A program made the position numbers and the translations under genes. A stretch of DNA of 64,000 nucleotides from Ferrithrix thermotolerans DSM 19514 (GTDB lineage Bacteria > Actinomycetota > Acidimicrobiia > Acidimicrobiales > CAIXPF01), in NCBI GenBank assembly GCA_945906305.1, contig CAMDQT010000013.1, positions 1-64,000 on the forward strand. Reading direction: 5' to 3'. Under the pieces are notes generated by a model. The model was not told the DNA's origin and did not search any database. It saw nothing but the letters and a program-made list of their open reading frames with translations. How positions within the stretch are numbered: position 1 is the stretch's first letter; every line of letters starts with the position of its first letter. Below, one piece after another: positions 8,063 to 16,502 of this stretch.

Positions 8063-9802
8063 ATGAACCCCCCCGACAACAGCAAGTCCCCCGACAACAG
8101 CAAGTATTGGCGCCAATCCCGGGTGGAGCTGCGCGCCGCTGGCTTCGAGCCGGACCGAGCAGCGAAAAGCACCGCTGTGGTAACCATCGCCAGCGCCCAC
8201 ACCAACGCCCACCGCTGCAACAACCGAGTGAGCACCATCAGCGACCTGCTCATCGAGTTGCTCGCCGAACGAGGTGGACAGGGCCTCACCGTCGGCGCGC
8301 CCGCGGTGTCCGATGCACTGACCCAGGGCACACCAACGGCCGGCTACAGCCTGGTGTCGCGCGATGTCGTCGCCGACTGCTTCGAGATCGGCCACTATGG
8401 CCACCACGGCGATGCCATGATCGTCATCTCCGGTTGCGACAAGACCGGTGCCGCGGCCCTCATGCCCCTAGCCCGAACGAACGCTTTCGGACTGGTGCTC
8501 TACCCCGGTACCAGCTCGCCCGGGCGGGTCGACTTCGGCCCGTGGGCGGCCAAAGGCACCAACCTGACCATTTTGGACTACGCCGAGGGTCGAGCCGCCC
8601 ATGAGGCCGGCCGGATCAGCGCCGAGGAACTGCGCCAGCTCGAACTCAACGTCATGCCCGGCAGCGGCACCTGCGGAGCCATGTTCACCGCCAACACGAT
8701 GAGCACCATTGCCGAGGCCATGGGCATGATGCTGCCCCGCGGCGCCTCGCACCCCGCGGATCACGGTGCGGGCAGTGACATCCACGAGGACGTACGGGCT
8801 CAGGCGGCCGCCTCAGTAGATGCGCTGTACCGACTGATGGCCGCCGGCATCCGCCCGTTGGACATCATGACTGAACGGGCCTTCGAAAACGCCATTACCA
8901 CCGTGTACGCCATGGGTGGTTCGACCAACCTGTACCTGCATTTGCTGGCCATCGCCCGCGAGGCCCAGGTGCCTCTCACCATCGAACGCATTCAGGAGGT
9001 AGGCGAACGCGTGCCTCTCATCACCAACCTGCAACCGCAAGGGCCATACGCCATGACCACATTGCACGCGCTCGGTGGCGTACCGGTGGTGATGCGCGAG
9101 CTGCTGCGCCACGGATTGCTTCACGGTGACGCCATGACGGTGACCGGCAACACGCTGGCGGAGAACCTTGCCGGTGTGGCGACCCTCGACCAGCTCGGTG
9201 ACCAGGACTTGGTGTGGCCAGTGGATCGGCCCATCGCTCCGCCGAACAACCACATCAGCGTGCTGCGCGGCAACCTCGCCCCGCAGAGCTGCCTGCTGAA
9301 GCTGTCCGGCAAGACCCTCACCCGAGGACGTTTCGAGGGTACCGCCAAGGTGTTCGAATCGGAAGCCGAGGCCCTCGCGGCCATCCGGGCCGACATGGTG
9401 AGTGCGGGGGACGTGGTCGTGGTGCGCAATGTCGGTCCCGTGGGCGGGCCTGGCATGCCCGAGATGGTCATGCTGACCATCCAGCTGCAGGGTCGCGGCC
9501 TCGCGGCCGATGTGGCCCTGATCACCGACGGTCGATTTTCTGGCGTGTCTCACGGAATCCTCATCGGGCACATCTCGCCCGAAGCGGCACGGGGCGGCCC
9601 CATCGCCGCGGTGCGCGACGGCGACCTCATCGTGATCGACCCGGCGGCGCGTACATTGGAACTTGGCGTATCCGACGAGGAGATCGCCCGGCGAATGCAG
9701 TCGTGGCAGCCGCCGGACCTGTCCGATCGGGTGCGGCCGGGATCAGTGCGCGATAAGTACGTACGCCTGGTGTCCTCCGCCCATCACGGCTGCATACTTT
9801 GA
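8063..9802 (+). CDS. IlvD/Edd family dehydratase (dihydroxy-acid dehydratase-like)
   Basis: A 579-residue member of the iron-sulfur IlvD/Edd family, which removes water from dihydroxy acids or sugar acids. The start is set at ATG 8063 after GAGG; the ORF-track extension is not family-like. Likely cluster ligands are Cys52 (HRCNNR), Cys125 (SGCDK) and Cys204 (SGTCGAM). The C-terminal part has GRFSGVSHG...[14 protein letters not shown], and [17 protein letters not shown] matches the central domain. The motif is CDKT rather than the CDKN usual in the branched-chain enzyme, so the substrate might be another hydroxy or sugar acid. A duplicated N-terminal peptide is described separately. It is coupled to a nucleoside hydrolase. 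Confidence 0.88.
   Translation: MNPPDNSKSPDNSKYWRQSRVELRAAGFEPDRAAKSTAVVTIASAHTNAHRCNNRVSTISDLLIELLAERGGQGLTVGAPAVSDALTQGTPTAGYSLVSRDVVADCFEIGHYGHHGDAMIVISGCDKTGAAALMPLARTNAFGLVLYPGTSSPGRVDFGPWAAKGTNLTILDYAEGRAAHEAGRISAEELRQLELNVMPGSGTCGAMFTANTMSTIAEAMGMMLPRGASHPADHGAGSDIHEDVRAQAAASVDALYRLMAAGIRPLDIMTERAFENAITTVYAMGGSTNLYLHLLAIAREAQVPLTIERIQEVGERVPLITNLQPQGPYAMTTLHALGGVPVVMRELLRHGLLHGDAMTVTGNTLAENLAGVATLDQLGDQDLVWPVDRPIAPPNNHISVLRGNLAPQSCLLKLSGKTLTRGRFEGTAKVFESEAEALAAIRADMVSAGDVVVVRNVGPVGGPGMPEMVMLTIQLQGRGLAADVALITDGRFSGVSHGILIGHISPEAARGGPIAAVRDGDLIVIDPAARTLELGVSDEEIARRMQSWQPPDLSDRVRPGSVRDKYVRLVSSAHHGCIL
8070..8105 (+). repeat. perfect 18-base tandem duplication in dehydratase N-terminus
   Basis: The unit CCCCCGACAACAGCAAGT occurs twice head to tail, giving the duplicated peptide [11 protein letters not shown] at residues 4-14 of the IlvD-like enzyme. 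The duplication is a multiple of three and keeps the frame. It lies before the conserved part of the protein. Confidence 0.9.
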
Positions 9803-10758
9803 GCAACCCCGCCGAACGCGACAGAGCGATTTCGGTGCTGCTCGACACCGATATCGGCACCGACGTCGACGATGCCCTCGCCCTCGCGGTGTGCCTGGGC
9901 TCACCGGAAATCGACCTGCTCGGAATCACCACCGTGTACGGCGATGTTCTGCTGCGAGCCCGTATGGCCCAAAAGCTGCTGGCCCTGCACGGCGTGGCGG
10001 ACGTGGCGGTTGTCAGCGGTGAGGAGCGACCGCTGTCGGACCGCCGAGCACGGTACTGGGGCGGCCACGAGGGAGTGGGCCTGCTCGGCCCCGCCGACGA
10101 GCACCTCGCACCCACAGGAACCGATGCCGTGGACTTCCTGGTGCGTCAGGTTCGGGCCCGGCCGAAAACGGTTGAGCTGATCGCCATTGGACCACTCACC
10201 AACGTGGCCCGGGCAATTGCCCGAGACCGCAGCTTCAGCGCCGACCTCGCCGGGCTGACCATCATGGGTGGCGTGCTGCGAGGCCAAGAGGGCCTGCATC
10301 TGCCCATCGTTGAACACAATTTCGCCTGCGACCCCGAAGCGGCGCAGGTGGTGTTCGACTCTGGTGCGCCCATCTCCCTGGTGCCACTCGATGTCACCAC
10401 CAAGGTGGCGATCGGAGCGGAGGAGGTGGCACGGCTGCGTCGATCTCCCACGGCGTTTCATCGGGCACTGGCCGAACTTGTCTGCCACGACCCGCGCTAT
10501 CGCGTCGCGCATCGGGCCTACCTGCACGACCCGCTGGCCGTCGCGGTCCTCATACGACCGGAGTTGGTCGTGTGGCACGACCTGCACGTCACCGTGGAAC
10601 TCGGCGGTGAGCAGACCGCAGGCCAGAGCTTGTTCCGACTGCCCTCGGCCAAGCGGCCGGCCAATGCTCGGGTGGCGCTGGGAGTCGACGTCAGAGCGGC
10701 CGAGGCGTTCCTCGCCGCCCGCCTGAACGCCCTGATCGCCGCCCCGACCGCACCGTGA
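9799..10758 (+). CDS. inosine/uridine-preferring nucleoside hydrolase family protein
   Basis: A 319-residue nucleoside hydrolase. The calcium-binding signature VLLDTDIGTDVDDALAL lies at residues 13-29, and the C-terminal active-site histidine motif LHDPLAVAV is near 248. The middle has ELIAIGPLTNVARAI and IMGGVL, both typical. The enzyme would cleave the N-glycosidic bond of ribonucleosides to give base and ribose. It begins at a TTG that overlaps the stop codon of the IlvD-like gene (TTGA), which implies translational coupling. If the partner acts on a sugar acid, the pair could handle pentose from nucleosides; that is inference only. Confidence 0.9.
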   Translation: MSNPAERDRAISVLLDTDIGTDVDDALALAVCLGSPEIDLLGITTVYGDVLLRARMAQKLLALHGVADVAVVSGEERPLSDRRARYWGGHEGVGLLGPADEHLAPTGTDAVDFLVRQVRARPKTVELIAIGPLTNVARAIARDRSFSADLAGLTIMGGVLRGQEGLHLPIVEHNFACDPEAAQVVFDSGAPISLVPLDVTTKVAIGAEEVARLRRSPTAFHRALAELVCHDPRYRVAHRAYLHDPLAVAVLIRPELVVWHDLHVTVELGGEQTAGQSLFRLPSAKRPANARVALGVDVRAAEAFLAARLNALIAAPTAP

Positions 10759-10839
10759 CGCGGCGGTACGCAACCAACAGGCTCCCACGCCCGGGTGGAC
10801 TGGGCCCATAACTTGGAGCGACAGCCAGGAAGGCGCCCC

Positions 10840-11784
10840 ATGAGTAACGACGTACTGGCCGAGGTGAGCCACCTCAGCAAAGCTTTCGGGACGATTCCAG
10901 CCGTCGAGGACCTCTCTTTCGCAGTGCGAGCGGGCGAGGTCTGCGGCCTGCTGGGACCCAACGGGGCAGGCAAGACCACCACCCTGCGCATGCTGGTGGG
11001 CCTGATTGCTCCGAATGCCGGCCAGGCGTCACTTTTTGGCGTCACCGTTGGTCCTGGGTGCGCCGAATTGGCGCGAGTCGGGGTGATGGTCGAACAGGCG
11101 GCGTTCGTCCCTCACCTGTCGGGCATGACCAACCTGCGGTTGTGGTGGGAAGCCGGCGGCGGCCGTCTGCACGACGCAGACCTCGATGGTGCGCTCGCAC
11201 TGGCCGGCCTCGGTGACAGCGTGCAGCGCAAGGTCCGCACCTATTCCCAAGGGATGAAACAACGACTCGGATTCGCCCGGCTGCTGCTGGCCCGCCCAGA
11301 GTTGTTGATCCTCGATGAGCCCACCAACGGGCTGGACCCGGCCGAGATCAAGGAGATCCGCAATCTGCTGCACCGCCTCGCCGATGGCGGCGCCGCCGTC
11401 CTGCTGTCCAGCCATCATCTGGCCGAGGTCGAACAGACCTGCTCGCAGGTGGTGGTCATGAGCCGGGGCCGTCTCGTCGCCTCCGGCCCCGTGCACGAGC
11501 TGCGCGCCGCGGGGGCCACCGTGCGCATCGAGGTCGATGACCCGGCGCGAGGAGCCGCCCTGCTGCGCGCGTTGCCAATGGTGGGACAACTCGACGTCGA
11601 GGGCAGCGATTTGGTGGTCAGAATGGGCGACGGTCGGCGCTCCGATTTGGTCGCAGCCCTTGTGATGGGAGGCGTCGGGGTGGAGTCGGTGTCGGCCACC
11701 CGAGACCTCGAGGATGTCTTCCTCCGCCTGGTCGACCAGAGCGAGAAGTCCCGCGCCGAGCAGGACACGGAGCAAACCCGGTGA
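10840..11784 (+). CDS. ABC transporter ATP-binding protein (ABC-2 type exporter)
   Basis: A 314-residue ATPase subunit. Walker A is LLGPNGAGKTTT near residue 40, the signature is YSQGMKQRLGFARLLLARPELLILDEPTNGLDP with Walker B inside, and the switch histidine lies in LLSSHHLAEVE. The C-terminal 90 residues form the extra domain common in export ATPases of the DrrA/CcmA type. The start is ATG 10840 after AGGAAGG. Its stop overlaps the GTG of the permease gene by four bases, so the two form one transporter. The exported compound is unknown. Confidence 0.93.
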   Translation: MSNDVLAEVSHLSKAFGTIPAVEDLSFAVRAGEVCGLLGPNGAGKTTTLRMLVGLIAPNAGQASLFGVTVGPGCAELARVGVMVEQAAFVPHLSGMTNLRLWWEAGGGRLHDADLDGALALAGLGDSVQRKVRTYSQGMKQRLGFARLLLARPELLILDEPTNGLDPAEIKEIRNLLHRLADGGAAVLLSSHHLAEVEQTCSQVVVMSRGRLVASGPVHELRAAGATVRIEVDDPARGAALLRALPMVGQLDVEGSDLVVRMGDGRRSDLVAALVMGGVGVESVSATRDLEDVFLRLVDQSEKSRAEQDTEQTR

Positions 11785-12617
11785 TCGCCCTGCTGCGCAC
11801 CGAGTTGGTCAAGGCCGTCCGCCGAACCCGCACCGTGGTCATCCTCGCCGCCCTGATCGGCCTACCGACCGTGATCTCCCTGGCCGTCAACGCCCGCGGC
11901 CCGCGGCGACCAGACCGGGGCGAAGGGCTGTTCCGGCTGGCCAGCCAGTCGGGCCTGGTGATCCCAGCGGCCATCTTGACGATGACCAGTGCCTTTCTCC
12001 TCGTCATCGTTTCGGGCACCATCATCGGCGATAGCGTCGCGGGCGATGCCGCCACCGGCAACCTGCGCTATCTGCTGCTCCGACCGGTGTCGCGGGCCAA
12101 GCTGCTGGTGGCCAAAGCTGTGGTGTCCACGCTGTTGGTCTGGGTCGCCACCTTGCTCGTGGTCCTGACCGCACTGGTCGCGGGCGTGGCACTTTTCGGC
12201 TGGCACGCCATCAGCGTTCCGGTCGCCGCGTCGGAGTCAGGCCCGCCGCAGTGGATCGAGCTAACCACGGTGGACCTGCTGGCCCGCCTGGCCTTCGGCA
12301 CGCTGTATGTGGCGTTCGGTTTCACCGCGCTGGTCGGGATCGGCACGTTCTTTTCGACCCTCACCGACACCCCTTCAGGTGCGATCGGGGCCTCCGTTGG
12401 CGTCTATATCGTCTCGGAGATCCTCGACGCCATCACCGACCTCGGCTCGCTGCGCTACGGCCTGCCCACCCACTATCGCTCCGTGTGGGTGGACACCATC
12501 ACCAGGAACTCCTTCTCGCCCGACCTCAAAGCGGGCGTCATCGTGCAACTGGCCTATGGGGTGGTCTTTTTGACCGCATCCATCGTGTGGTTCCGCCGCA
12601 AGGACATCCGCTCCTAA
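11781..12617 (+). CDS. ABC-2 type transporter permease
   Basis: A 278-residue integral membrane protein with about six hydrophobic segments, for example VVILAALIGLPTVISLAV near the N-terminus, IPAAILTMTSAFLLVIVSGTIIG, and TLLVWVATLLVVLTALVAGVALF. The segment GDAATGNLRYLLLRPVSRAKLLVAKAV is the ABC-2 cytoplasmic coupling region. It starts with GTG at 11781 overlapping the ATPase stop codon and would form the membrane channel for that ATPase. The family moves lipids, polymers or drugs out of the cell; nothing here narrows the cargo. Confidence 0.9.
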   Translation: MIALLRTELVKAVRRTRTVVILAALIGLPTVISLAVNARGPRRPDRGEGLFRLASQSGLVIPAAILTMTSAFLLVIVSGTIIGDSVAGDAATGNLRYLLLRPVSRAKLLVAKAVVSTLLVWVATLLVVLTALVAGVALFGWHAISVPVAASESGPPQWIELTTVDLLARLAFGTLYVAFGFTALVGIGTFFSTLTDTPSGAIGASVGVYIVSEILDAITDLGSLRYGLPTHYRSVWVDTITRNSFSPDLKAGVIVQLAYGVVFLTASIVWFRRKDIRS

Positions 12618-12689
12618 CCGGCGTGTCGCTCCCCGTGGTCGCCGCGGCGGGTACTGTCCGGTCGGCACGAATCCTCAGGAGGCCTCGAC

Positions 12690-13541
12690 ATGGCGATCAA
12701 ACCCGACGCGGTTTCAACGGTGACTGGGCCCAAATCACGGACCTGGGACTCCAAGGACTGCCTGCTCTACTCGCTTGGGGTGGGTGCCGGCGCGGCCGAC
12801 CCGAGCAGAGCGGAGTTGGAGTTCACCACCGAGAACAGCACCGGCATTGCGCAGCGGGTGATGCCGACAATGGCCGTCGTGCTCAACGCAGGCGGCCTCG
12901 ACTTCTCTGCCGTGGGAGAGATCAACCTGTTCTTGATGCTCCACGGCAAACAGGGCATCACGCTGCACCGCGAGATCCCCGTGGCCGGCACCCTGCACAG
13001 CACCACTACGGTCACCGGAATCTGGGACAAGGGCAAGGACGCGGTCATCGAGTTCGAATCCGTCTCGGTGCTGGCGGGCACCAACGAGCCGCTGTTCACC
13101 AACCGCATGTCGCTTTTCGCTCGGGGTGAGGGCGGTTGGGGCGGCGAGCGCGGACCGACCAACACCGTGGACATTCCCGCTGTTGAGCCCGACCACCAGG
13201 TGATCTACCAAACCCGCTCCGACCAGGCGTTGCTCTACCGGCTCAACGGGGACCGCAACCCGCTGCACGCCGATCCCATCTTCGCCCAGGCCGGCGGATT
13301 CGACCAGCCGATCTTGCACGGGCTGTGCACCTACGGCTTCACCGGCCGGGCCCTGCTGCATGAGCTGTGTGGCAGTGACCCGGCCCGGTTCTCCAGCATG
13401 GACGTCAGGTTCAGCTCGCCGGTCATGCCCGGCGAAGCCCTCACCGTGAATATGTGGGATACCGATGGTGGAGCGCTGTTCCGGACCCTCGGCCAGGATG
13501 GCCGCACCGTGCTCGACGCGGGGGTATTCCGCTTCGCGTGA
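12690..13541 (+). CDS. MaoC-type 2-enoyl-CoA hydratase (hydratase 2 family)
   Basis: A 283-residue double hot-dog protein like the hydratase-2 part of peroxisomal multifunctional enzyme 2. The N-terminal half is the degenerate hot dog (DSKDCLLYSLGVGAGA, VMPTMAVVLNAGG). The C-terminal half has the active-site block YRLNGDRNPLHADPIFAQAGGFDQPILHGLCTYG near residues 185-218, including the catalytic aspartate and histidine pattern N-D-x-N-P-x-H. It hydrates trans-2-enoyl-CoA to the R-3-hydroxy product. It is transcribed alone, towards a converging CaiB enzyme that ends five bases after its stop codon; a joint role in acyl-CoA breakdown is plausible. Confidence 0.92.
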   Translation: MAIKPDAVSTVTGPKSRTWDSKDCLLYSLGVGAGAADPSRAELEFTTENSTGIAQRVMPTMAVVLNAGGLDFSAVGEINLFLMLHGKQGITLHREIPVAGTLHSTTTVTGIWDKGKDAVIEFESVSVLAGTNEPLFTNRMSLFARGEGGWGGERGPTNTVDIPAVEPDHQVIYQTRSDQALLYRLNGDRNPLHADPIFAQAGGFDQPILHGLCTYGFTGRALLHELCGSDPARFSSMDVRFSSPVMPGEALTVNMWDTDGGALFRTLGQDGRTVLDAGVFRFA

Positions 13542-13546
13542 CCGGT

Positions 13547-14755
13547 TCAGCGCGAGCCGGAGTGCAACACGCCCCGTTCTACAAGGTCGGCCACCACCTC
13601 GGCGTCGTAGCCCAACACCCGCTGCAGAACCTCGGCGTTGTGCTCGCCCAGACGGGGCGCGTACAGCTCGGGCAGGTCCGGTTGAGCCGAGAACTTGAAC
13701 TGGTAGCCCGCGATGTGGACGTGGCCCAGCACCGGGTCCGCCACCCGACGGACCATCTCCCGCGCTTCGAAATGCGGATGGCCGATGGCCTGGGTGGGGT
13801 CGAAAACCTCGCCCAGCGGAACCCGGTGGGCCAAGCAGTGCGCCATCACCGAGGCGTTGTCGGGAAAGGACAACAACCAGGCCTGCACCACAGGAATCAG
13901 ATCCAGCTGATGTTGGGCCCGCAACGCGGCGGTGACAAAACGCGGGTCCTCCGCCAGATCGGGGCGATCCATGGCGCGACAGAGGTTCGGCCACTGCCGG
14001 TCCAGCACCAGCAAGTAGCCGTGCCCCTGCGGTAGGTCATACGTACCGACCGGGCAATACATCGGATGGTGGCGAGGGTTGCGACCCGGCCGAATCTGGT
14101 GGCCCGACAGCTCGTACTGGGCGAACTGATCCTGCAGCGCGAACATGACATCGGCCATGGCGATGTCGATGTGCTGGCCCTCCCCGGTGCGTTCGCGATG
14201 CAACAGGGCATAGCCAAGGGCCGCGAACCCGTGCACCGCCGTGGTGTTGTCAGCCACGGCGAAGCCGGTGGGCGACGGCGGCCCCTGGGGATCGCCCGTC
14301 AGCGCCATCACCCCCGAGGTGGCCTGGATGACCCCATCGAAGCCGGGCCGGTCCGCCCACGGGCCGACCTGACCGTAGGCGGAAACCGACACCATCACCA
14401 CCGAAGGGTTCAACTGGCGTAAGGACTCGTAGTCGAGGCCCCGGCGAGCAAGTACGCCCACGGCGAAGTTCTCCACCACCACATCGCAACGTGCCGCCAA
14501 CTCTCGCACGATGCGCAAGCCATCCTCGGTGTCCCAGTCCACGCACAGGCTCTGTTTGCCCCGGTTGTTTTGGATGTACACGCTCGAGCGGCCGTCCTGC
14601 ACCCACTGCAAGAAACGGCTCGGATCGCCGTGAGGGGGCAGTTCAACCTTCACGATCTCGGGACCCAACTCGGCCAGCAACCTCGTGATCCCTGCCCCGG
14701 CAAGGTATTGAGACAGATCCAGGACACGGAAGCCCTCCAACATCGGCTTACGCAC
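13547..14755 (-). CDS. CaiB/BaiF family (class III) CoA-transferase
   Basis: A roughly 402-residue class III CoA-transferase. The start is likely GTG 14755, nine bases after GAGGAG, giving an N-terminus just before MLEGFRVLDLSQYLAGAGITRLLAELGPEIVKVELPPHGDPSR. The blocks NNRGKQSLCVDWDTEDGLRIVRELAARCDVVVENFAVGVLARRGLDYE and GFAVADNTTAVHGFAALGYALLHRERTGEGQ are diagnostic, with the likely catalytic Asp in VADNTTAV. It is clearly paralogous to the enzyme at 55082-56308 (shared YLAGAG, GIMHMTGDP-like and EHNAEVL segments), so the two may have related substrates. Confidence 0.93.
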   Translation of the reverse strand: MRKPMLEGFRVLDLSQYLAGAGITRLLAELGPEIVKVELPPHGDPSRFLQWVQDGRSSVYIQNNRGKQSLCVDWDTEDGLRIVRELAARCDVVVENFAVGVLARRGLDYESLRQLNPSVVMVSVSAYGQVGPWADRPGFDGVIQATSGVMALTGDPQGPPSPTGFAVADNTTAVHGFAALGYALLHRERTGEGQHIDIAMADVMFALQDQFAQYELSGHQIRPGRNPRHHPMYCPVGTYDLPQGHGYLLVLDRQWPNLCRAMDRPDLAEDPRFVTAALRAQHQLDLIPVVQAWLLSFPDNASVMAHCLAHRVPLGEVFDPTQAIGHPHFEAREMVRRVADPVLGHVHIAGYQFKFSAQPDLPELYAPRLGEHNAEVLQRVLGYDAEVVADLVERGVLHSGSR

Positions 14756-14934
14756 CGTCACCCACTCCTCACGTGACCGACCCGACGTCGGCATCGCCCC
14801 GAAGTCTGACAGGTCCCGCCCGCCAACCCTGGGCGAAGCGGGCCAGCGACGGGCCCGATGCGGCGAGGTGGCGCTGGTCGGGGAACGTCTAGAACGCGCC
14901 TTCGGCCCGTGACGAGGACCGCTACAGTCCCCCC

Positions 14935-15177
14935 ATGGGTGTGCTCGCCGTCCAACGCCGTGACCCGGTGGCCGTGGTCAGCCTGAACCGACCCGAAGCC
15001 CGCAACGCCCCGAACCTCGAGCTGGTGGTGAGCCTGGCTCGGGTGTGGGAAGAACTCGCCGCGGACGATTCGGTATGGGTGGTGGTATCGATCGCCACCG
15101 CCACCGCCACCGCCGACACGGTCGAGGGACCCCGTGCCTTTCTCGAGAAGCGATCGACCCGCTTCGAACGATGCTGA
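14935..15177 (+). pseudogene. enoyl-CoA hydratase relic with large internal deletion
   Basis: An 80-codon open frame that reads as the two ends of an enoyl-CoA hydratase joined together. Residues 1-50 (VAVVSLNRPEARNAPNLELVVSLARVWEELAADDSVWVVV) match the first strand and helix of the crotonase fold. Residues 64-78 (VEGPRAFLEKRSTRF) match the conserved C-terminal tail. The roughly 190 residues between them, with the oxyanion hole and catalytic glutamates, are missing. The junction is a run of CGCCAC hexamers coding for an Ala/Thr stretch. It still has an ATG and no internal stop, so a short peptide may be made, but it cannot be a working hydratase. The next gene's ribosome site overlaps its stop codon. 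Confidence 0.72.
15093..15114 (+). repeat. CGCCAC hexanucleotide repeat at deletion junction
   Basis: CGCCAC is repeated three full times plus four bases, exactly where the enoyl-CoA hydratase relic switches from N-terminal to C-terminal sequence. This is consistent with slippage or repeat-mediated deletion. Confidence 0.8.
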
Positions 15178-15186
15178 GGGGTGCTC

Positions 15187-16482
15187 ATGGAGCGTTTTGA
15201 CTTCAGCCCATGGCGACCACCGACGCGGGGTGGTCGCAAGGCGCGTTGGACCAGTGCGGAGGTGGCGGTGGCGGCCATCCCTGACCGGTCTCGGGTCTTC
15301 ATTGCCGGGGACGCCATGACCCCAAATCGTCTGGTTCAAGCCCTCGATGACGCGGCGGCGAGTTGGACCAGACTCGACATCATACTCCCCGGTATGGGTC
15401 GACGAATTCCCCTTGTGCGCAAGGCGGGCCGCCCGTTCCATTTCACCTCGACCCAACCGGGGACCATGTTCGCCGAGCTTTGGGGCACGGGACTGGTCGA
15501 TATCCTGCCCTGCCGCTTGTCCGACCACCAGACCCTGTGTACCCCCGATGGGCCGCTGCCGTGTGACGTGGCCCTGGTACAGGTCAGCCTACCCGGACCA
15601 GAAGGTATGGTCAGCCTCGGCATGTCGGTGGGTGTGCCTCTCGCCGTGACCCTCGGCGCGCCGCTGGTCATTGCCCAAGTGAACCCGGCCGTGCCCTATG
15701 TGTTCGGCGCGGGCGAGATACCCGCGCAGGACTTCGATTTCCTCGTGGCGGCGGAGGAACCCTTCCGTGACCGGCCCGTCAGCGAGCACCTCGACCCGAC
15801 CAGTGATCGTATTGCCTCCTTGGCTGCCGCCACCGTGGCCGACGGGGCCACCATCCAGTTCGGCAACGGAGCCATGCCCGACGCGATCCTGCGTGGCCTT
15901 CGTGAACGCCGTGGCCTGTCGGTCCACTCCGGCCTGCTCAGCGAAGTCTGCGTCGACCTGCTCGACGCGGGCGCGGTGCAGGCTCCGCTGGTGGGTACCC
16001 AAATGGTGAACAGCGCACGGATGCGGGCCTTCGCCCACCGCAACCTGGCGGTGCAACTCGGCCCGGTGGCCTACACCCACGGCGCCGCGGTGCTGGCGGG
16101 CCTGCACCGCTTCACGGCCCTACTCGGTGCGGTGGAGGTCGCCCTCGACGGCGCGGTGAACTCCGAGATGCGGGGCCGGGAGTTCATTTCGGGTCCAGGT
16201 GGTGCACCGGATTTTGCCTTTGGGGCGGCTCTGGCCACCGGCGGCCGGGTGGTAGTGGCGCTGCCGTCCACGGCGGGAGGCGGCCGGGTAAGCCGAATCG
16301 TGCCCACCATCGACTCGCCCAAGCCCACCACGCTGCCCGCCTACCTGGCCGATCTCATCGTCACCGAGCATGGCGTGGCGGAGGTGCGCGGCCTCCCCCT
16401 ACGGGCCCGGGCCGCGGCCATTACCGCAGTGGCGGACCCGGCGCACCGCCCGCTGCTGTCCGCCTACCGGCCGCCTAGCTGA
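15187..16482 (+). CDS. acetyl-CoA hydrolase/transferase family CoA-transferase
   Basis: A 431-residue class I-type CoA-transferase of the acetyl-CoA hydrolase / 4-hydroxybutyrate CoA-transferase family. The start is ATG 15187, five bases after GAGGGG, rather than the GTG at 15181. Signatures are VADGATIQFGNGAMPDAILRGL in the middle, GAVEVALDGAVNSE with the likely catalytic glutamate near residue 320, and the C-terminal domain VPTIDSPKPTTLPAYLADLIVTEHGVAEVRGLPLRARAAAITAVADPAHR. It would transfer CoA between acetyl-CoA and a carboxylic acid, or hydrolyse acyl-CoA. It follows the enoyl-CoA hydratase relic directly and is probably co-transcribed with it. Confidence 0.9.
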   Translation: MERFDFSPWRPPTRGGRKARWTSAEVAVAAIPDRSRVFIAGDAMTPNRLVQALDDAAASWTRLDIILPGMGRRIPLVRKAGRPFHFTSTQPGTMFAELWGTGLVDILPCRLSDHQTLCTPDGPLPCDVALVQVSLPGPEGMVSLGMSVGVPLAVTLGAPLVIAQVNPAVPYVFGAGEIPAQDFDFLVAAEEPFRDRPVSEHLDPTSDRIASLAAATVADGATIQFGNGAMPDAILRGLRERRGLSVHSGLLSEVCVDLLDAGAVQAPLVGTQMVNSARMRAFAHRNLAVQLGPVAYTHGAAVLAGLHRFTALLGAVEVALDGAVNSEMRGREFISGPGGAPDFAFGAALATGGRVVVALPSTAGGGRVSRIVPTIDSPKPTTLPAYLADLIVTEHGVAEVRGLPLRARAAAITAVADPAHRPLLSAYRPPS

Positions 16483-16502
16483 GCGACCCGAGCCCACCCG
16501 CG

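Noticed and set aside
12735-13994. 419-residue minus-strand ORF spanning the MaoC gene.
   Set aside because: Composition is typical of antisense shadows in high-GC DNA, and the plus-strand MaoC motifs are unambiguous.
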